Assembly: GCA_030340625.1 (NCBI GenBank)
Contig: JAOPHQ010003992.1
Span: forward strand, 177,001-241,000
Length of the DNA: 64,000 bases
Direction: 5' to 3'
DNA from: Merluccius polli
Taxonomy: Eukaryota; Chordata; Actinopteri; Gadiformes; Merlucciidae
Shown: piece by piece, positions 32,691 to 47,417 of the stretch
Numbering within the stretch: position 1 is the first letter of the stretch
How the letters are laid out: every line of letters starts with the position of its first letter
Position numbers and translations under genes: made by a program
Notes under the pieces: generated by a model
Databases searched by the model: none
What the model was told of the DNA's origin: nothing
What the model saw: only the letters and a program-made list of their open reading frames with translations

Positions 32691-34556
32691 CAGAAATGGC
32701 TTCACATGTAATTGTAATACTGACTTTTCGTTGTAGTATTACCATGTTCAAACTCAATTGACTATTTCATCAATTGGATACATGTCTGTGTCAGAGGGAC
32801 TCTATTAGCTTGACGAACAGCTTTAATATTAGGCTTACAGTGGTTGGAAGAGAGGAGATTCGGTGGTGGTTGTTACTAACTCAGCTGGTAAACACGCAAG
32901 AATACTATTAGCTAGCTAGGACGCTGTACGCCCCGGGGCCGAACCTTGACATGTTCATCCATTGACTGGGTCATGAGATCAACGGCCAGCTAATGGCCTC
33001 AATGAATTCTTCCGTTCTGTTGGGTGTGCGTTTCTCTGCACAGTGGGTATCTATAGCCTGTTTACTGTAGGTACATTACTGCCTAGGGCTCTCCTATAGC
33101 TCATATTCATGGCTCTGCTGGTGGGTCACAGGCCTTATTGAGCTATGCTATAAGTACATCACATCCACATAGTGTAATGAACGTTAAATGGAGTAATCTG
33201 CAACAGGGGACCGGTGTTACTGGGAAATAATCTATTCTCCTTGGCTAAACTCTGACCATAAAGCTTCTATAGCACGACATAATGACGCCTGCCGGTATTT
33301 CTGAAAATATAGTGTTTACTTTAACCAAAGCCTATTTTTTGCTTTGCATGACAGTTCAAGGAGTTCAAATGATTTTACTGTAGACAACAAGAATACTTTA
33401 TTTTAACAGTTGAGTATTATAGTATAAATATGTGACATGTAAAGGATTGTATAGGATGTAAAGCATCGGTGTGTTCTTTATGTGGTGTCTTCAAAGGGTA
33501 GCGCTATGAATATCTACATGGCAACAGAAATGCTAGCATCACAGTTCTGTCACTGCACTTAGTCACTGAACTGAAGTCCAAGCCACCAAAAAAAAAATAA
33601 AAAAATGCTTGCTTCACAAAATGAGATGAAAAGGTCTTCCTCAGGTGATGGATGCTCACCGATCCAAAGTAGACTTTGTTAAGTCTTTGTTGGCCGTGAA
33701 GACTATTTAGAGGCTCAAAAAGCAGAAAAAAAGACCCCCAGAGAGGAGACGAAATATGACACAAGGTGAATGCCAGACGAGAGGAGGAGGAGAGGCAATC
33801 TGACTGACTGGAACCCTGGATGTCAAAAGCCAGTCAATTTCACCGGACCTGGCCCACTGAAATCTAATTTCATGGTGGTTTCACCATGCAGCTTCATCTA
33901 GTCATGGGGATAATCTAATGTACTGGCCTCCAGATTGCTTTATGTCGCTACAGCCTCTATTTGGAATGGTTCGCTGTTATTTGTAATAATAGTACTTTCA
34001 ATTACAGCGCTAGCATGTGTATGGTATAATTGTTGCAGGACTTCTGGCCCCTTGTAGTCCCTGCAGCTCCTTTCATGTCCCTTTTCCCCACCCTCTCATG
34101 CACTCAAAACCAAGCGCTTTCAGGTACGTCCATTCTAGGGCCGAAATAAAAGTATTACACAGGGCTCAATCAATACACACAGATTGCTCGAAGATATTTA
34201 GTCTATCCATCCAATTAACTTAGGATGAAGAAAAGCAGAAGTGTGCACCCAGTTCTTTTTTTCTTTATCAAAGAACAAGCTATATAAACAGACCAACAGT
34301 ATTATCCAGCAGCTGGCCAAAGAACAGCCCAGCGTGTCAATTCAGCCAAATCGATGTGAGCGTGAAAGTCTCTGGTACCCCCCTCCTGTCTGCAAAACAC
34401 ATAAGAACACTTTGATTTCAAAGGGAGAGAAGAAGAAAAGGCTCGGCTCAGAGCCTGCGTTTCCTGTTGCTGTTGCTTGGATTGAGAATTATTTTAGCGG
34501 CTGTCGTGACTGACATGACCATTACTGGCTGACAGGCTCATTCAAAGCCTTATAGC

Positions 34557-34560
<4 letters not shown>
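32691..34560. other. Stretch with no recognised gene
   Basis: AT-rich low-repeat DNA. The frames at 33504 (minus), 34017 and 34241 show no recognisable motif. Confidence 0.45.

Positions 34561-34596
<36 letters not shown>
34561..34596. repeat. (TA)n tract, left of inserted MITE
   Basis: A TA repeat that resumes after the element at 34985-35036. Confidence 0.95.
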
Positions 34597-34599
<3 letters not shown>

Positions 34600-34981
34600 T
34601 GGTGGGCCGTTATTGGCATTAATGCGCTGCGTTAACGCGAGACTCTTATCGCACAATAAAAAAATGATCGCCGTTAATCTATTCTAAGTTGGGTTGGGAG
34701 CTGGGTCTATACCAGATTTCCACCAAGGAAGGTGAGCGCCACGGAACGGCTGCGCTGCGGAACGGCTGCGTCCTCTGCCCGACGACCCCCCCCCCCCCCC
34801 CCCCCCCCCCGCGTCAGTCGTAGGTCCGGGGTGGGTTACGATCGCGCAGACTTACTTTTAGTCATTATTTAGGTAGCACACACATAATATGAATGCCTTC
34901 GACAGAGCCATTTTAATCTAGATTAATTCCAAGATTACAGTGAGATTAATCTAGATTAAACAAATTAATCTATGCCCACCA

Positions 34982-34984
<3 letters not shown>
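34597..34984. mobile_element. 'TAGTGGTGGGC' short element, copy 1
   Basis: It begins TAGTGGTGGGCCGTTA and ends with the complement of TAGTGGTGGGC. It contains 'aatctagattaa' repeats near the right end and is inserted in a (TA)n tract, so the target duplication is hidden in the repeat. The centre carries a poly-C (about 34788-34810) and about 180 bp that copy 2 lacks. Short inverted ends without a transposase indicate a hAT-like non-autonomous element. Confidence 0.88.

Positions 34985-35036
<52 letters not shown>
34985..35036. repeat. (TA)n tract, right of inserted MITE
   Basis: A TA repeat that continues the tract on the left side. Confidence 0.95.
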
Positions 35037-35039
<3 letters not shown>

Positions 35040-35064
35040 AACAAGGCTTTTTATTATTTAGGAT

Positions 35065-35480
35065 GGATTGATTGATTGATTGATGTGTTTATTTAAGTGT
35101 CCTGCACCATTGGTGCCCAGCCCATAAGGGCTTACAAGACACTAGTGCCTGTGAAATTAGTGCCTTGAGATAGAGAGGGAAGCGCAAGTCATTTCCATGG
35201 GTGCATCAGTGTGGGTACAGGAGGATTTATGGTGAACCCTGACGGAGAGGTGGGGAGCTGGCGCAGCATGCATAAAGCCAGTGTTATGTGCCCGCGCTAG
35301 CGAGGATCCTGGCAGCAATGTTTTGGATGCACTGGTGCTTTTAGATGGCTCTCCCGCTAGCAGATTTCAAAGAGCTACTGCTTCACAGTATAGTTCAGCC
35401 TTGAGCAGATAGAGGAATGGCCAGTGGGCCTCCTCCGCTGCACCTGGGCCCCATGCGGATGGGCTGATGGGGAGAAGAGA
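35065..35480 (-). repeat. Probable LINE 3' end with (CAAT)n tail
   Basis: On the minus strand a transcript-like end leads into an (ATCA)n tail, seen on + as 'gattgattgattgattgat' at 35065-35083. This is a hallmark of some non-LTR retrotransposons. The family is not recognised. Confidence 0.45.
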
Positions 35481-38124
35481 TTTGAGGTTTTCATGCAGGA
35501 AATGCAATGTTGTTCTGTACGTTTGATCGGCTGTCGTCCGAGTTCAGGTGAGGTGACAGTGTTATGATTATGTAGATGATTATGAAGAGGATAATTGTTA
35601 TTGTACACTTCATCATGAACAGTATTTATAGCAGTTGTGATAAAATAATTTTATGACCAATGTATGCGGCATATGTATATTCATTTACATAGTAATGCCA
35701 TTCAATCTGTTCATAGGGCATTACCTCCTGATACATTCAGCTCGTGGAAAATGTGAGAAAGTATGAATAACCAAATAAAAAATCACCTCACAAGCGGTGC
35801 GGGGGCACTGCTTGCCACTTTAGAGCCGTGTGGGTAACTTAGCCACTCTGACACAATATTTGCCACCAGCCACAACAGTGCGCTCCTGTGCACTGGACAA
35901 TCTGTATAGTGAAATCATGCTTCTTAGAGAACGTATCCGCCAAAGAAAACATTTGTTTTGTTTTTCATTAACAAAGGGGTAAAGACACTTGGAGGTTCAG
36001 GGAGCTACACACTATTTGGGGGTTGGGGGGGGGGGGGGCTTTAGCCAAGGCCTGGTAGGTAAACACTGAAATGGCAGCCCCAGAGAGAAAGCCTACTGTG
36101 CAAAGAAACACACACAAAACAAACAAGCAAGCCCACAAACAACACACAAGCAAGCAGACAAACACACGCTACAGCCATAGCAAACACACATGCATACACA
36201 CATACGCGCACACACACACACACGCGCGCGCACACGCACAGGTTAACAAGAAATCCACATACAGAGAGCTTGTGTTCAGTAGGTTCAGTGTTTCCATCCC
36301 ATCATGTTGATAGATGTAGTGCCTCTAGGCAACAATGCTACATTGTGAACTACTTTTAAAACAGGCAATTTGCTAAAATTGCCAGCGTCTGACAGAGTAG
36401 ACAGCTTGAAATGACACTATGAAATGAAGATGGACGTGTTAAAAAAGAAAGAAAAAAACTAAAATAAGAAAATAAACAAAACAAAGAAGTTGGACGTGGC
36501 ACAGTTCACAGATATTTACCGTTCACCTTCATCACAAATGGCAAAAAAATATATAACTTCACAGCACATTTTCTTTTGCTAACAACAGCTTTAACACCTG
36601 AACATGTTTCTATTCCTGGTCATGTAACACACAGCTGGCTGGCAGGTTTTGTCACTTTTATATGTGACAAAACCTCCTCCAGTTTGATCCAGTTGTGAAG
36701 GATCAGATCTAGCATTCCCTGTTTTGTATCACACTAATTTCCTGTTTTATTTGGAAACACATCGCATTGCGGAAGCAGGATCACGCAAATGCCATTTGAT
36801 GGTATCTTAAACATGGATGGATGTCAATTTAGAATTGAGATATATCATTCATTTCTCTAGAATCTTTATTTTATTTGGAGCCACGTTGCATTATGTTACA
36901 CTTAGAGTGGGGAGATGACAGCTGAGATCCTGTTAGGTTAACCTGGGAACCAGCTGATTTCATTTTCATATTTGACGTCATTAAAATGTTTCACACTTTT
37001 CATGATGCAAATGTGAATCAAAATGTATGTAAATCTCAGCGTTGTGCAAGTGGTTAAGAAATGGTTGGGGAACACACTGTCTCTCGGGTCACTGTCTAAA
37101 TACAGTAAACTATTTTAGCATGTGGTGCTACCTACAAACTACTTTCACCAGAGAGGCAACACTGCCTTGTTGTTTTTTGTTTTTTTCCCCTTACAACGAT
37201 TTAAATCAGGGGAATTGCAGAAAACAGCTACCTCCAGGGGGATTTCCCCAACAAAGCTGTTTCTTTTTTCTTTTTTCAGTTTGAAGCAGAACACTGTGGA
37301 ATAAAACAGGAGAGGCAGGACTTTGAGAGTCTAGCAACGACCAAACGCAAGGGTACATTGAAAGTTCGGAAAACTTTGGTAGTGAAGTACAGGCTTAACG
37401 TAGAGCCCGTTCCTGTGTAAAAGGATTACATAAGGTCATCTGAGCTTTATCGTAATCGGGATAGGGCCGAACCTTGAGGTCATCGCCCGACAAAAGAATG
37501 CTTTTCCTTTATTTTCCCACTTGCTTAAGCCTTCTGACAAAGTGAAACAGTTCTCAATAAGCCAGGGCTTTCACTTCGGCTCGCTTTGTTAATCTAGTCT
37601 AATTCGGTTAGTAATTACGGCGTTGCTCCTCCACTCCTCTCTTAACATTGGGGTTCGAAAGTAGACTACTTTCTCGCCCTCCTCCTTTCTGCATGTTTTT
37701 TTTTGCATGTGAATGGATGCAGAAAACATGAAAGACGGGGCAGAATGTTTGGGAGTGTATTTTAAAGTGTTTTTCTTGACCTTTGACCTGCTTGAGCATC
37801 CCAAACAACACGTGGAAACACAAAAGTGCACAATTCTTACCCAGAAGGGATTTGACCATTTTGGAATTTGGCTTGGGTCTCGGCCCAAGCCAAATTCTCT
37901 CAGGCAAAACACATGAATCAGCTATTCACCGTCATGCTGAATACGGTTTCCTTTGATCCCAAGTTTGGTAGAGATGAGTATTTACATTCAACTTTTCTGT
38001 ACTTTAAGTGCAAGCTTTATTTTGTTTCCGCAGAAGTCAATGAGATCAATGCTGTGTGGTCTGAGAGAGTCTAAAAGAGTACAAAGTCGATTTCTGTGGT
38101 CAGTAATGTTACACACAAAAAAAA
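35481..38124. other. Stretch with no recognised gene
   Basis: Contains a poly-G at about 36021-36033, a CA/CG repeat at 36184-36240 and a perfect 14-bp-arm hairpin at 37864-37897. No exon supported. Confidence 0.5.
37864..37897. repeat. Perfect inverted repeat, 14-bp arms
   Basis: GAATTTGGCTTGGG and its exact complement are separated by six bases (tctcgg). Confidence 0.95.
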
Positions 38125-38147
38125 TGTATATATATATATATATATAT

Positions 38148-38355
38148 TAGTGGTGGGCCGTTATCGGCGTTAACGCGCTGCGATAACGCGAGACGCGCAG
38201 ACTTATTTTTAGTCATTATTTAGGTAGCACACACATATTATGAATGCCTTCGACAGAATTCAAATGAGCCATTTTAATCTAGATTAATCTAGATTAATTC
38301 CAAGATTACAGTTAGATTAATCTAGATTAAATAAATTAATCTATGCCCACCACTA
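38148..38355. mobile_element. 'TAGTGGTGGGC' short element, copy 2
   Basis: The same ends and the same right-hand 'aatctagattaa' motifs as copy 1 at 34597, in the same orientation, and again inserted in a (TA)n tract. It lacks the central 180 bp of copy 1. Confidence 0.88.
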
Positions 38356-38367
38356 ATATATAATACA

Positions 38368-39528
<1,161 letters not shown>

Positions 39529-39583
<55 letters not shown>
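39529..39583. repeat. (TA)n microsatellite
   Basis: A TA tract of about 55 bp followed by poly-T. Confidence 0.95.
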
Positions 39584-39591
<8 letters not shown>

Positions 39592-39689
39592 TTACATACA
39601 ACTTAACATGAAATCAGATTCCGATTTCTTTATTGTCAATCAAAAAAAAACGCTTGATAGAAAAGCATTTTTAGACACACATGGCTCAC

Positions 39690-39936
39690 ATCGTACCAAT
39701 CTCGGAACCCATCGGGTACCGTCTGACGACGATTTAGCCTCCAGGGGCTATCCGGGGTCTTGGCCCCGGATATCCGGGGCCAAGACTTCCTCTTCCATGC
39801 GCCGGTCATTGTTTACAGTCTGATTAGCAACTTCAAAAGACGTCTACGAACAGATTGTTTCACAAGTAGCTGATAAAAAGCTAAATCGTCGCCAGACGAT
39901 AGCCGATGGGTTTCGAAGTTGCATTTCGGTATGATT
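39690..39936. repeat. Foldback element with nested perfect palindrome
   Basis: Arms of about 50 bp at 39690-39738 and 39880-39936 are inverted copies; the core 'gacgatttagc' and 'aacccatcgg' match, with a small gap. The interior holds a perfect 30-bp palindrome at 39757-39786. Confidence 0.85.
39757..39786. repeat. Perfect 30-bp palindrome
   Basis: GTCTTGGCCCCGGAT followed immediately by its exact complement with no spacer. Confidence 0.97.
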
Positions 39937-41290
39937 TCCGCCTCTTCTGCTCTTCTGCTCTCGACAGAAACTGTTTACTCAGAGGCAACCAATGTTCGCT
40001 CAAATGTGATCGGTCAATACTACTCGGACTACAAATGGGCTACAAGCAGAAACCAGAACACTTCTGATCCCAAAATCTTGTCCCTTGCCTACAGATTCTG
40101 CATTCATATGCAGATATGTGTTTATAGAGATTAATACCATACAAACATAAAACCAGTAAAAACAACAGCAACATACAACAAAAATACAAATACAAATGTA
40201 GGTTATTTTAATCATTTTAGTTCTTTTTCCCCCCACATGTACCCGTTGACTGACCCTTTAATCTGAAGAAGAGAGAAAGTGTGGTGAATCGGCTGTACTG
40301 TGTAATTTTCTAAAGTCAAAGGGTAATTAATCATTCAAGTAGTAGAAATGATGTACATACACAGGCCACAGATCTGCAGCACACTCTCATGTCTCTCCTA
40401 ACAGTTGCATGCTGGGTTTTTTTGCCATCTCATGTGTGTTATTAATTAACGTTAGCATTTTTAATCACCGTGTGGTAAATGATTTCAATCCATTACAGTT
40501 AGTGGGAGATATTATTGCTGCATGGTTTACAGGTATTGTGTGCTTCAAGCGATAGCTTTAATTTTATGCAGTGTTTTTCTATTGACACTATTTCATCATA
40601 ACAATATAGAATATAGAACACATATTTAAATAACTTATACATTATTCATACCCAATCTAAGTGACAAATAATTAAAAGCAATGGGATAACAAATGTTTAA
40701 GCATATATCTACAATCAGCCAAGGCCAATGAAACTCAATTATGAAAGAAACAATATAGAACAGAGTTTAATCTGTTTCTATGAAATACTAACAAAAATAG
40801 ATTTAAAGCTGCATTAATGGATGGCACTTAGAGAGCAGAAAGTATGCTTCAAAGCAAACAAACATAACAAACAAACAACTTAGTAGCAATTAGCCGTACC
40901 TATCCCCAGATTGAAACTAAGTGGATATACTGCTTATTACAGCTTCGTTATTATCAGCTAATACAAGATGTTTGTCAAAAGCTTGGACGCCAGGGCGTCG
41001 CCAATAATGTCCTCATGAATACTTTTGATAGCATGTTTCATGATAGTGTTCATAAGGAATTGAAAAAGGGAAACGTATTGATTGGTATGGTTTTAACAGA
41101 CACTGACGGCTAGAGGGCAAGTGTGTGTGTGTGTGGGTCAGGGAGTAAAAAGTTATTTTGGACTTTCTGTAGTCGGCCCATTAAAGGAGGCGGGGCTGTG
41201 CATAGTGAAGGTGAGTGGACGTGAATTCATCACCCTGCTGTAATTGAAGAGTGCTCTCCTCGGTTTGTCTGAGTGATCAATCCTAACGCG
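39937..41290. other. Stretch with no recognised gene
   Basis: AT-rich, without supported exons or named repeats. Confidence 0.5.
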
Positions 41291-41292
41291 AT

Positions 41293-41295
41293 GAA

Positions 41296-41329
<34 letters not shown>

Positions 41330-41350
41330 CGAGAGAGAGCGAGAGAGAGT
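41293..41350. repeat. (GA)n microsatellite
   Basis: GA repeats with periodic GC interruptions. Confidence 0.95.
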
Positions 41351-41380
41351 AGGCAGTAGGTCTAATTGTTCCTCACCAGA

Positions 41381-41525
41381 GCAGTGGCGCTGCCAAGAGG
41401 GGGGGGGGCCACCCCAATACAATCCCCACCGCTGTAGAGCATTTTTAGTGTGCCACCCGAAAGATTTTTACTTGCCCCTTCTGGCCGCCCCACTAAATAT
41501 TTTATGCAGGCACCGCTACGCCAGA
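41381..41525. repeat. Possible short DNA element
   Basis: 'cagtggcgctgcc' at the left and the complement of 'ggcgtagcggtgcc' at the right form weak inverted ends about 140 bp apart around a G run. This may be a degraded hAT-type MITE. Confidence 0.3.
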
Positions 41526-41529
41526 GCTG

Positions 41530-42290
41530 CTGGGTGTGCCCAGCTGTAGCTGTGTACCGTCAGCGCTGCATTTAATTACGCGACGCCGCATGGTGTTATG
41601 AGATGATAAATAATTCCCGCATATACTATATTCCTAATTGTTTTGTCAACATTGTGTGATGACTTTAGATCGCTAACAGGGTGCACAGCTGGAAACACCA
41701 AATTCATTCTTTTGTGCCTGCCTGGCGTCAGACCCGTCACCTGTCGAACGCTGACAACCATCGTAGCATGACCTTATTAATATGGACACGTTTTAATTGT
41801 ATTTTCTTTATGAAGAAAAGTGCACTTCAACAATTATTTTCTGCTGTCACGAATCCTTACACGGCCAGCGTGTTTGTTTTCAATTTGTTATTTTTTGGCA
41901 CGCATATTCCTCTCTGACTGTAAGTAAGCAAGTCGCCCTAGCTGTTTAAATTGTGTGGAAATAAGCTCTTTACATGTCATTACAACAACAATTATCCTGT
42001 TCAATGGTTTATTATGGGCTCTACCGGCAATATATTAGGCAGATTATGAAAAGGTACAAATACATGAATGCCAATGAGATTTTAAGGCTTATACCACAGA
42101 GACGGCTGGCTGTATTGATGATAGCAACCACTAATTATGCATAGATTAACAGCCAAGGTCAACAACAGCATCGCTATGATTTTTGGCTAGGTTCATGTTT
42201 TAGGCAGACAGGGAATTCTCCTCTCATTTTAGTTTAATTTTATGTTTACTGTGTTTTGTAATTAATCATGTTGCTGTATAGCCTAAAAGA
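41530..42290. promoter_or_regulatory. Candidate conserved enhancer-like block
   Basis: About 750 bp free of simple repeats. Homeodomain/POU-like words (TAATTATGCAT at about 42132, TTTAATTA at 41570) and SOX-like AACAAT occur repeatedly. The composition is what one sees in developmental enhancers of gene deserts. This is pattern judgement only. Confidence 0.25.
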
Positions 42291-42612
42291 GATTTATGAT
42301 TAAGAATAAGAGGTTAAATGTAATGCTACACTAACAGTTGTTGCTGTGATGCCTACCTGGACTTTTTATGTATTTATTTTAAGAAAGGAGTGTGAAATCC
42401 TAACGTATAAACACAAAAAAAATAAAACATACCATTTTTTTTAAACAGTTGGCTAAGGCTGCATGGAATGTATATTTTTAATAATAAATATAAATATACA
42501 AACATTTGTTGAGCTACTATATTATTTGAACAGACTGACTGACCCATCAAAGACTCACACTTTTATGCAATATCAAAACAATACTATACACCTCGACACC
42601 TAGCAAACAAAC

Positions 42613-42773
42613 ATGGCAAACAAGCAAAGTGAGTTTTTTTCAACTAGACCTAGTGGTTCAAAGACAACTAATATCAATGACACAGCAGTTACCGAGCACA
42701 AGGATTATGCCGAAACCGCAGCTAACAGCACCACCACAGCCGAAAAGGAGAGCCACATTCTGTGCCCTGTAAT
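42613..42773 (+). CDS. Possible orphan first exon, unidentified
   Basis: An ATG at 42613 opens MANKQSEFFSTRPSGSK and continues for 54 codons to a strong splice-donor context, 'tttcaggtaagcc', near 42774-42783. The protein is Ser/Thr rich and I do not recognise it. No second exon was found downstream on this strand, so it could be a transposase-type first exon or chance. Confidence 0.2.
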
Positions 42774-42789
42774 TTCAGGTAAGCCATGG

Positions 42790-44050
42790 GTTTATTAATA
42801 GGACTACCACTGGGCAGTGAATGTATTCTGCACTTGTAATAGCAAATCATTAATGTTTTTTATCAGTAGCGCGGCCACTGTGCACTTCTAGTTTTGGTTG
42901 TTAGTGTTTATTCAGTTGTAATAACAGAATAACGTGAGTTTGTTGTTGTCGTGTTTGTGTTTTGGTTGTTAATGTTGCTTATTGGTTCTACGTGTTAAAA
43001 GAGAGAGCTGAATAACCGTCCAACCGTTTCTGCCCATTTTGTTGTCTGTGCAAATCGAAAATAAAATGGCGGATTCCCGAAAAAGTTGCCTGTCCCTGCT
43101 TAAAATATCTTCCCGTGCGACTGCATTTATTATTCTATTCCATACTTAAAAATCCAATTTACAGAAAACAACATTATTATTCCTATTTATTATAATTTCC
43201 ATGTGAATTAAACAGCTCCCACTGAGTGTTGACAAGTAAACAAGCAACATCTGCACTGTAGGCAGTGTGACTGCAGGAACGAGTCAAACACACAGGAGAG
43301 AAAACACTGTCACTCCGCAGAGAGGTAAACCATTTAAATATCCACTCATGGCTACCGGTGTTGTTGACAGACGTGCCATGGTGCGGCTTTATCTATTTTT
43401 ATAAAATATCTCACTAATTATTTAACATAACATATGTTTTCTACACGCGTTACAACACCTGGTGTGCTAGCGTCATGCCATTGACTCATCGGCAGCCAAC
43501 ATATGTATGGTGGGGTGGAATGTTTCGCTCCACTCCGGGAAAATCCCAAGCGTGCCTCGGGGTATGCCTTGGGTGAGGACTACTGCTTCCCATTTTTGAA
43601 TGCGAGAAAATAAATCTGGCAAAGGTCTTTGCCAGATCTTTGTAGTTGGTGGGGGATTTTGTTATTGAACAATAGCGAAGGCTGCTTAATATTGTGCAGT
43701 TGCTATCAAAGGGTCAAGTGTTAAAGGTAAAACTCAACCACTGAGCACACTGCATCATGAATACTTCACCGTTGAAGATAAATTGTGTTGACATAATGTC
43801 GTCCTTTGTACGATGTGAATATTTGAATATAAAATAAAAGGAATATTGTGTGCACTTAATGTGAAATTCACAAGTACATTACATAGGATTATGACATCTT
43901 GTCTCCGACCGTAGTCATACGGCAGTGGCGTTAAAAAAGTTCAACTGAATTAAAGTTTTCCCACACAGGCGTATACTCTTTCCAATATTTGGATTGGAAA
44001 CAATACAATTATTATAGCGTACACAGTACACCAAACAAACACCCAGTCCA
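42790..44050. other. Stretch with no recognised gene
   Basis: AT-rich DNA without supported exons. Confidence 0.5.
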
Positions 44051-44052
44051 AT

Positions 44053-44225
44053 TAGTGGGTAGGCTAGCTTAGCCGCTAGGGTAGACCTAGAAGTTTACAG
44101 TTCGATCCCCAATGTCCCCAGACTTAGCATTCTTATTCAGTAGTCATAAACCCATACCTGCTGCTTGATAACTTGCATCTTTATTAACCATTGCTTCCGA
44201 TAAAAGCCTATGTCCTGATTTCAAA
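44053..44225 (+). repeat. Degraded tRNA-derived SINE candidate
   Basis: An A-box-like 'tagcttagccgctaggg' is followed about 40 bp on by a B-box 'gttcgatcccc', and a later 'gataaaagcctatgtcctg' resembles the tail motif of common fish SINEs. The body between is diverged. Confidence 0.4.
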
Positions 44226-45041
<816 letters not shown>

Positions 45042-45537
45042 TTTTTCTGTTTTGGAAATAAGTTGAAATTGTGTAACCTGATATTTGGAAATGTGCACTA
45101 ACCATTAGCACTAATATACTGAAATCTGTGAAAGAGTATATGGGTTTTTTAAAGCACTACCACTAGCAGCCAGTTGCCCACACATCCAACCATCCAACCA
45201 TCTACACATCCATCACCTCCCCAGCTTCTTCACCTCTGGAGACTGGAAACTGGCAAGGAGGACACGACTCCACTTTGCACTCAGGTCTCTGGAGCTGTGG
45301 GGCAACAGCTGTACCCATTTGTATTATCATTGCATTCTTAAATTGCATGCAATGTTTGTGTCCAAAAGTCGACAACACAACCTTAACATAAGTCACTGAG
45401 AGTGAGAATTCTGCAGCTGCATCATACATGTTGTATATTGTATATCACAATACTTCCCCTCAATGGCCCTTTATGGGGCTGCCGGGACTTCAATCATGGC
45501 AAACAATTGTCAACTTGGCACTTCCTGCTGCCACACA

Positions 45538-45540
<3 letters not shown>

Positions 45541-45625
<85 letters not shown>
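45541..45625. repeat. (AT)n microsatellite
   Basis: About 85 bp of pure AT. Confidence 0.97.
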
Positions 45626-45627
<2 letters not shown>

Positions 45628-47417
45628 CACTCCTAGAGATAAGGCAGTGGGCCACCACTGATTGTGCCGCAGACCACACAAGAGCAAAGTTAACTGCCAC
45701 TTTTACCTCCTGATAAGACACAACAAAAAAAACCCAGACAAGAAACATATTTCAAATGGCAGCCAAAGTAGGCGATTGTTTTGAAATATCAGCGAGGTGT
45801 AAAGGCGTTGTCTGTTGAATACTGCCTTGTTACGGTGAAAGATGCAGAACAACACCATTGGAGGCATTCTTGTATGAATACTAGCTGACTTGATTGACGG
45901 GGGAAATGTATTATTTTGTATTGCAGGAGCCAACAGTGGGAGTGTATAATGAATTACATTCTGGAGTTGCGGATTACACAATCCCAAAATGAAGCTCAGC
46001 CAAAATGAAATATTGCATGCACTAATACTGCAATACATGGCACACGTTTAGCAAAAATATAAGACAATACAAGGTAGACCAAAAGATACACAAAGAAAAA
46101 AAACAACAACATGATTTTAGTTCTCTTTCTGCATTTAAATCTGTCTTGTGAATTATAAATAATTATAAATAAGCAACAGCTACAAGTCAAAAGTCACAGT
46201 CGTCCGGTTGCGTAGACATTAATGTTGCCCTAAAGCACCATTTAAAAGTCACAGTCCAGTCCAGTGGCTGTGGTCCTCCAAGCCCATCCTTCAGAATAAT
46301 TTGCCCATCATAACATTTTTGCAGCTTTTTGGCAGCAGCAGAGGTGGCCAGCCCCTCTTCACGTACACAGCACCTTCCATACAAGCACATCTGTTGTTGA
46401 ATATAGGGCCAAATAAACAAGAACAAAAACAGAATGAGGTCAAAAAAACAAACCCAAAACAAAATCCAGCAATGTGCCGGGAAAACAGCATCCTAATAAT
46501 AAGAGACTTTAAATATAGAATATATTATAAATCAAGGCCTGATATCTTCAGGATCATCACAGGACCTAATGCCTGGGACACGCTTAACACAATCATTTAC
46601 ATAACCTAGTTTTTAATTTAAGACACTGTAAAAAAAAAAAAAAAAGTTTTCTCACACAGAACCACAGACATGCATTTCACTCAAGTGCCGTATAAGTGGG
46701 CCTCGCGATTTCAACACAAGGCATAGTTGGCTGGCGGGAGTGTCTCTTTAAAACTACAATTGCTAAGACCGTAAGCTAACAACAGGAATGCACATTTATG
46801 TAGAGCAAATAAAGTAACCATAGAGACACCTTTTGATACACCTCAAGGACAGGTGATTTTTTCGTCGCCACAATCATTTCAAAACTACTACAAACATATT
46901 ATCAGAAGAAGATGGAAACCATCAGGGCACTTACAATAGATTTTTTTTTTGTTAAAGAGTCAGTTTTGCTTGTTAGATGGTTTCCTTAACATCATTGGTT
47001 GGCATTTCATTTTCCAAAGTAGGATACCACTAAGGAGATCCCACTATATGAATTAAAATACAATTCATTAAATCATTTTTTTGTCATTTTTTTAATTGAG
47101 GTGTAAAACTTCCATTAAAGGCTATCGGGTCTCGCTTGCATTGTACAAGAAGGACTGCCAGAGATGTCGTCAGAGTCGGTGTCTCTGTCTAACCAGTGGA
47201 GCTACACAAAGGCCTTTAACGTCAGTAGAAAAGCCGTCGAGAGTCTGGTACAAACTGTTCTCCACGTTACATATCATTAAGTTCCATGAACAGGCTGTCT
47301 GGGTCACAAGCCATGAAAACCCATGAAAAACAATTACCTAAAAAATGACATCATACTTATCTCATATGTATTCATTCACTCCAAAGTTTCACTTACCCCT
47401 ATCCCTAAATGTGAATG
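45626..47417. other. Stretch with no recognised gene
   Basis: Short poly-A at about 46630. The frame at 46301-46609 and those on the minus strand show no recognisable motif. Confidence 0.5.
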
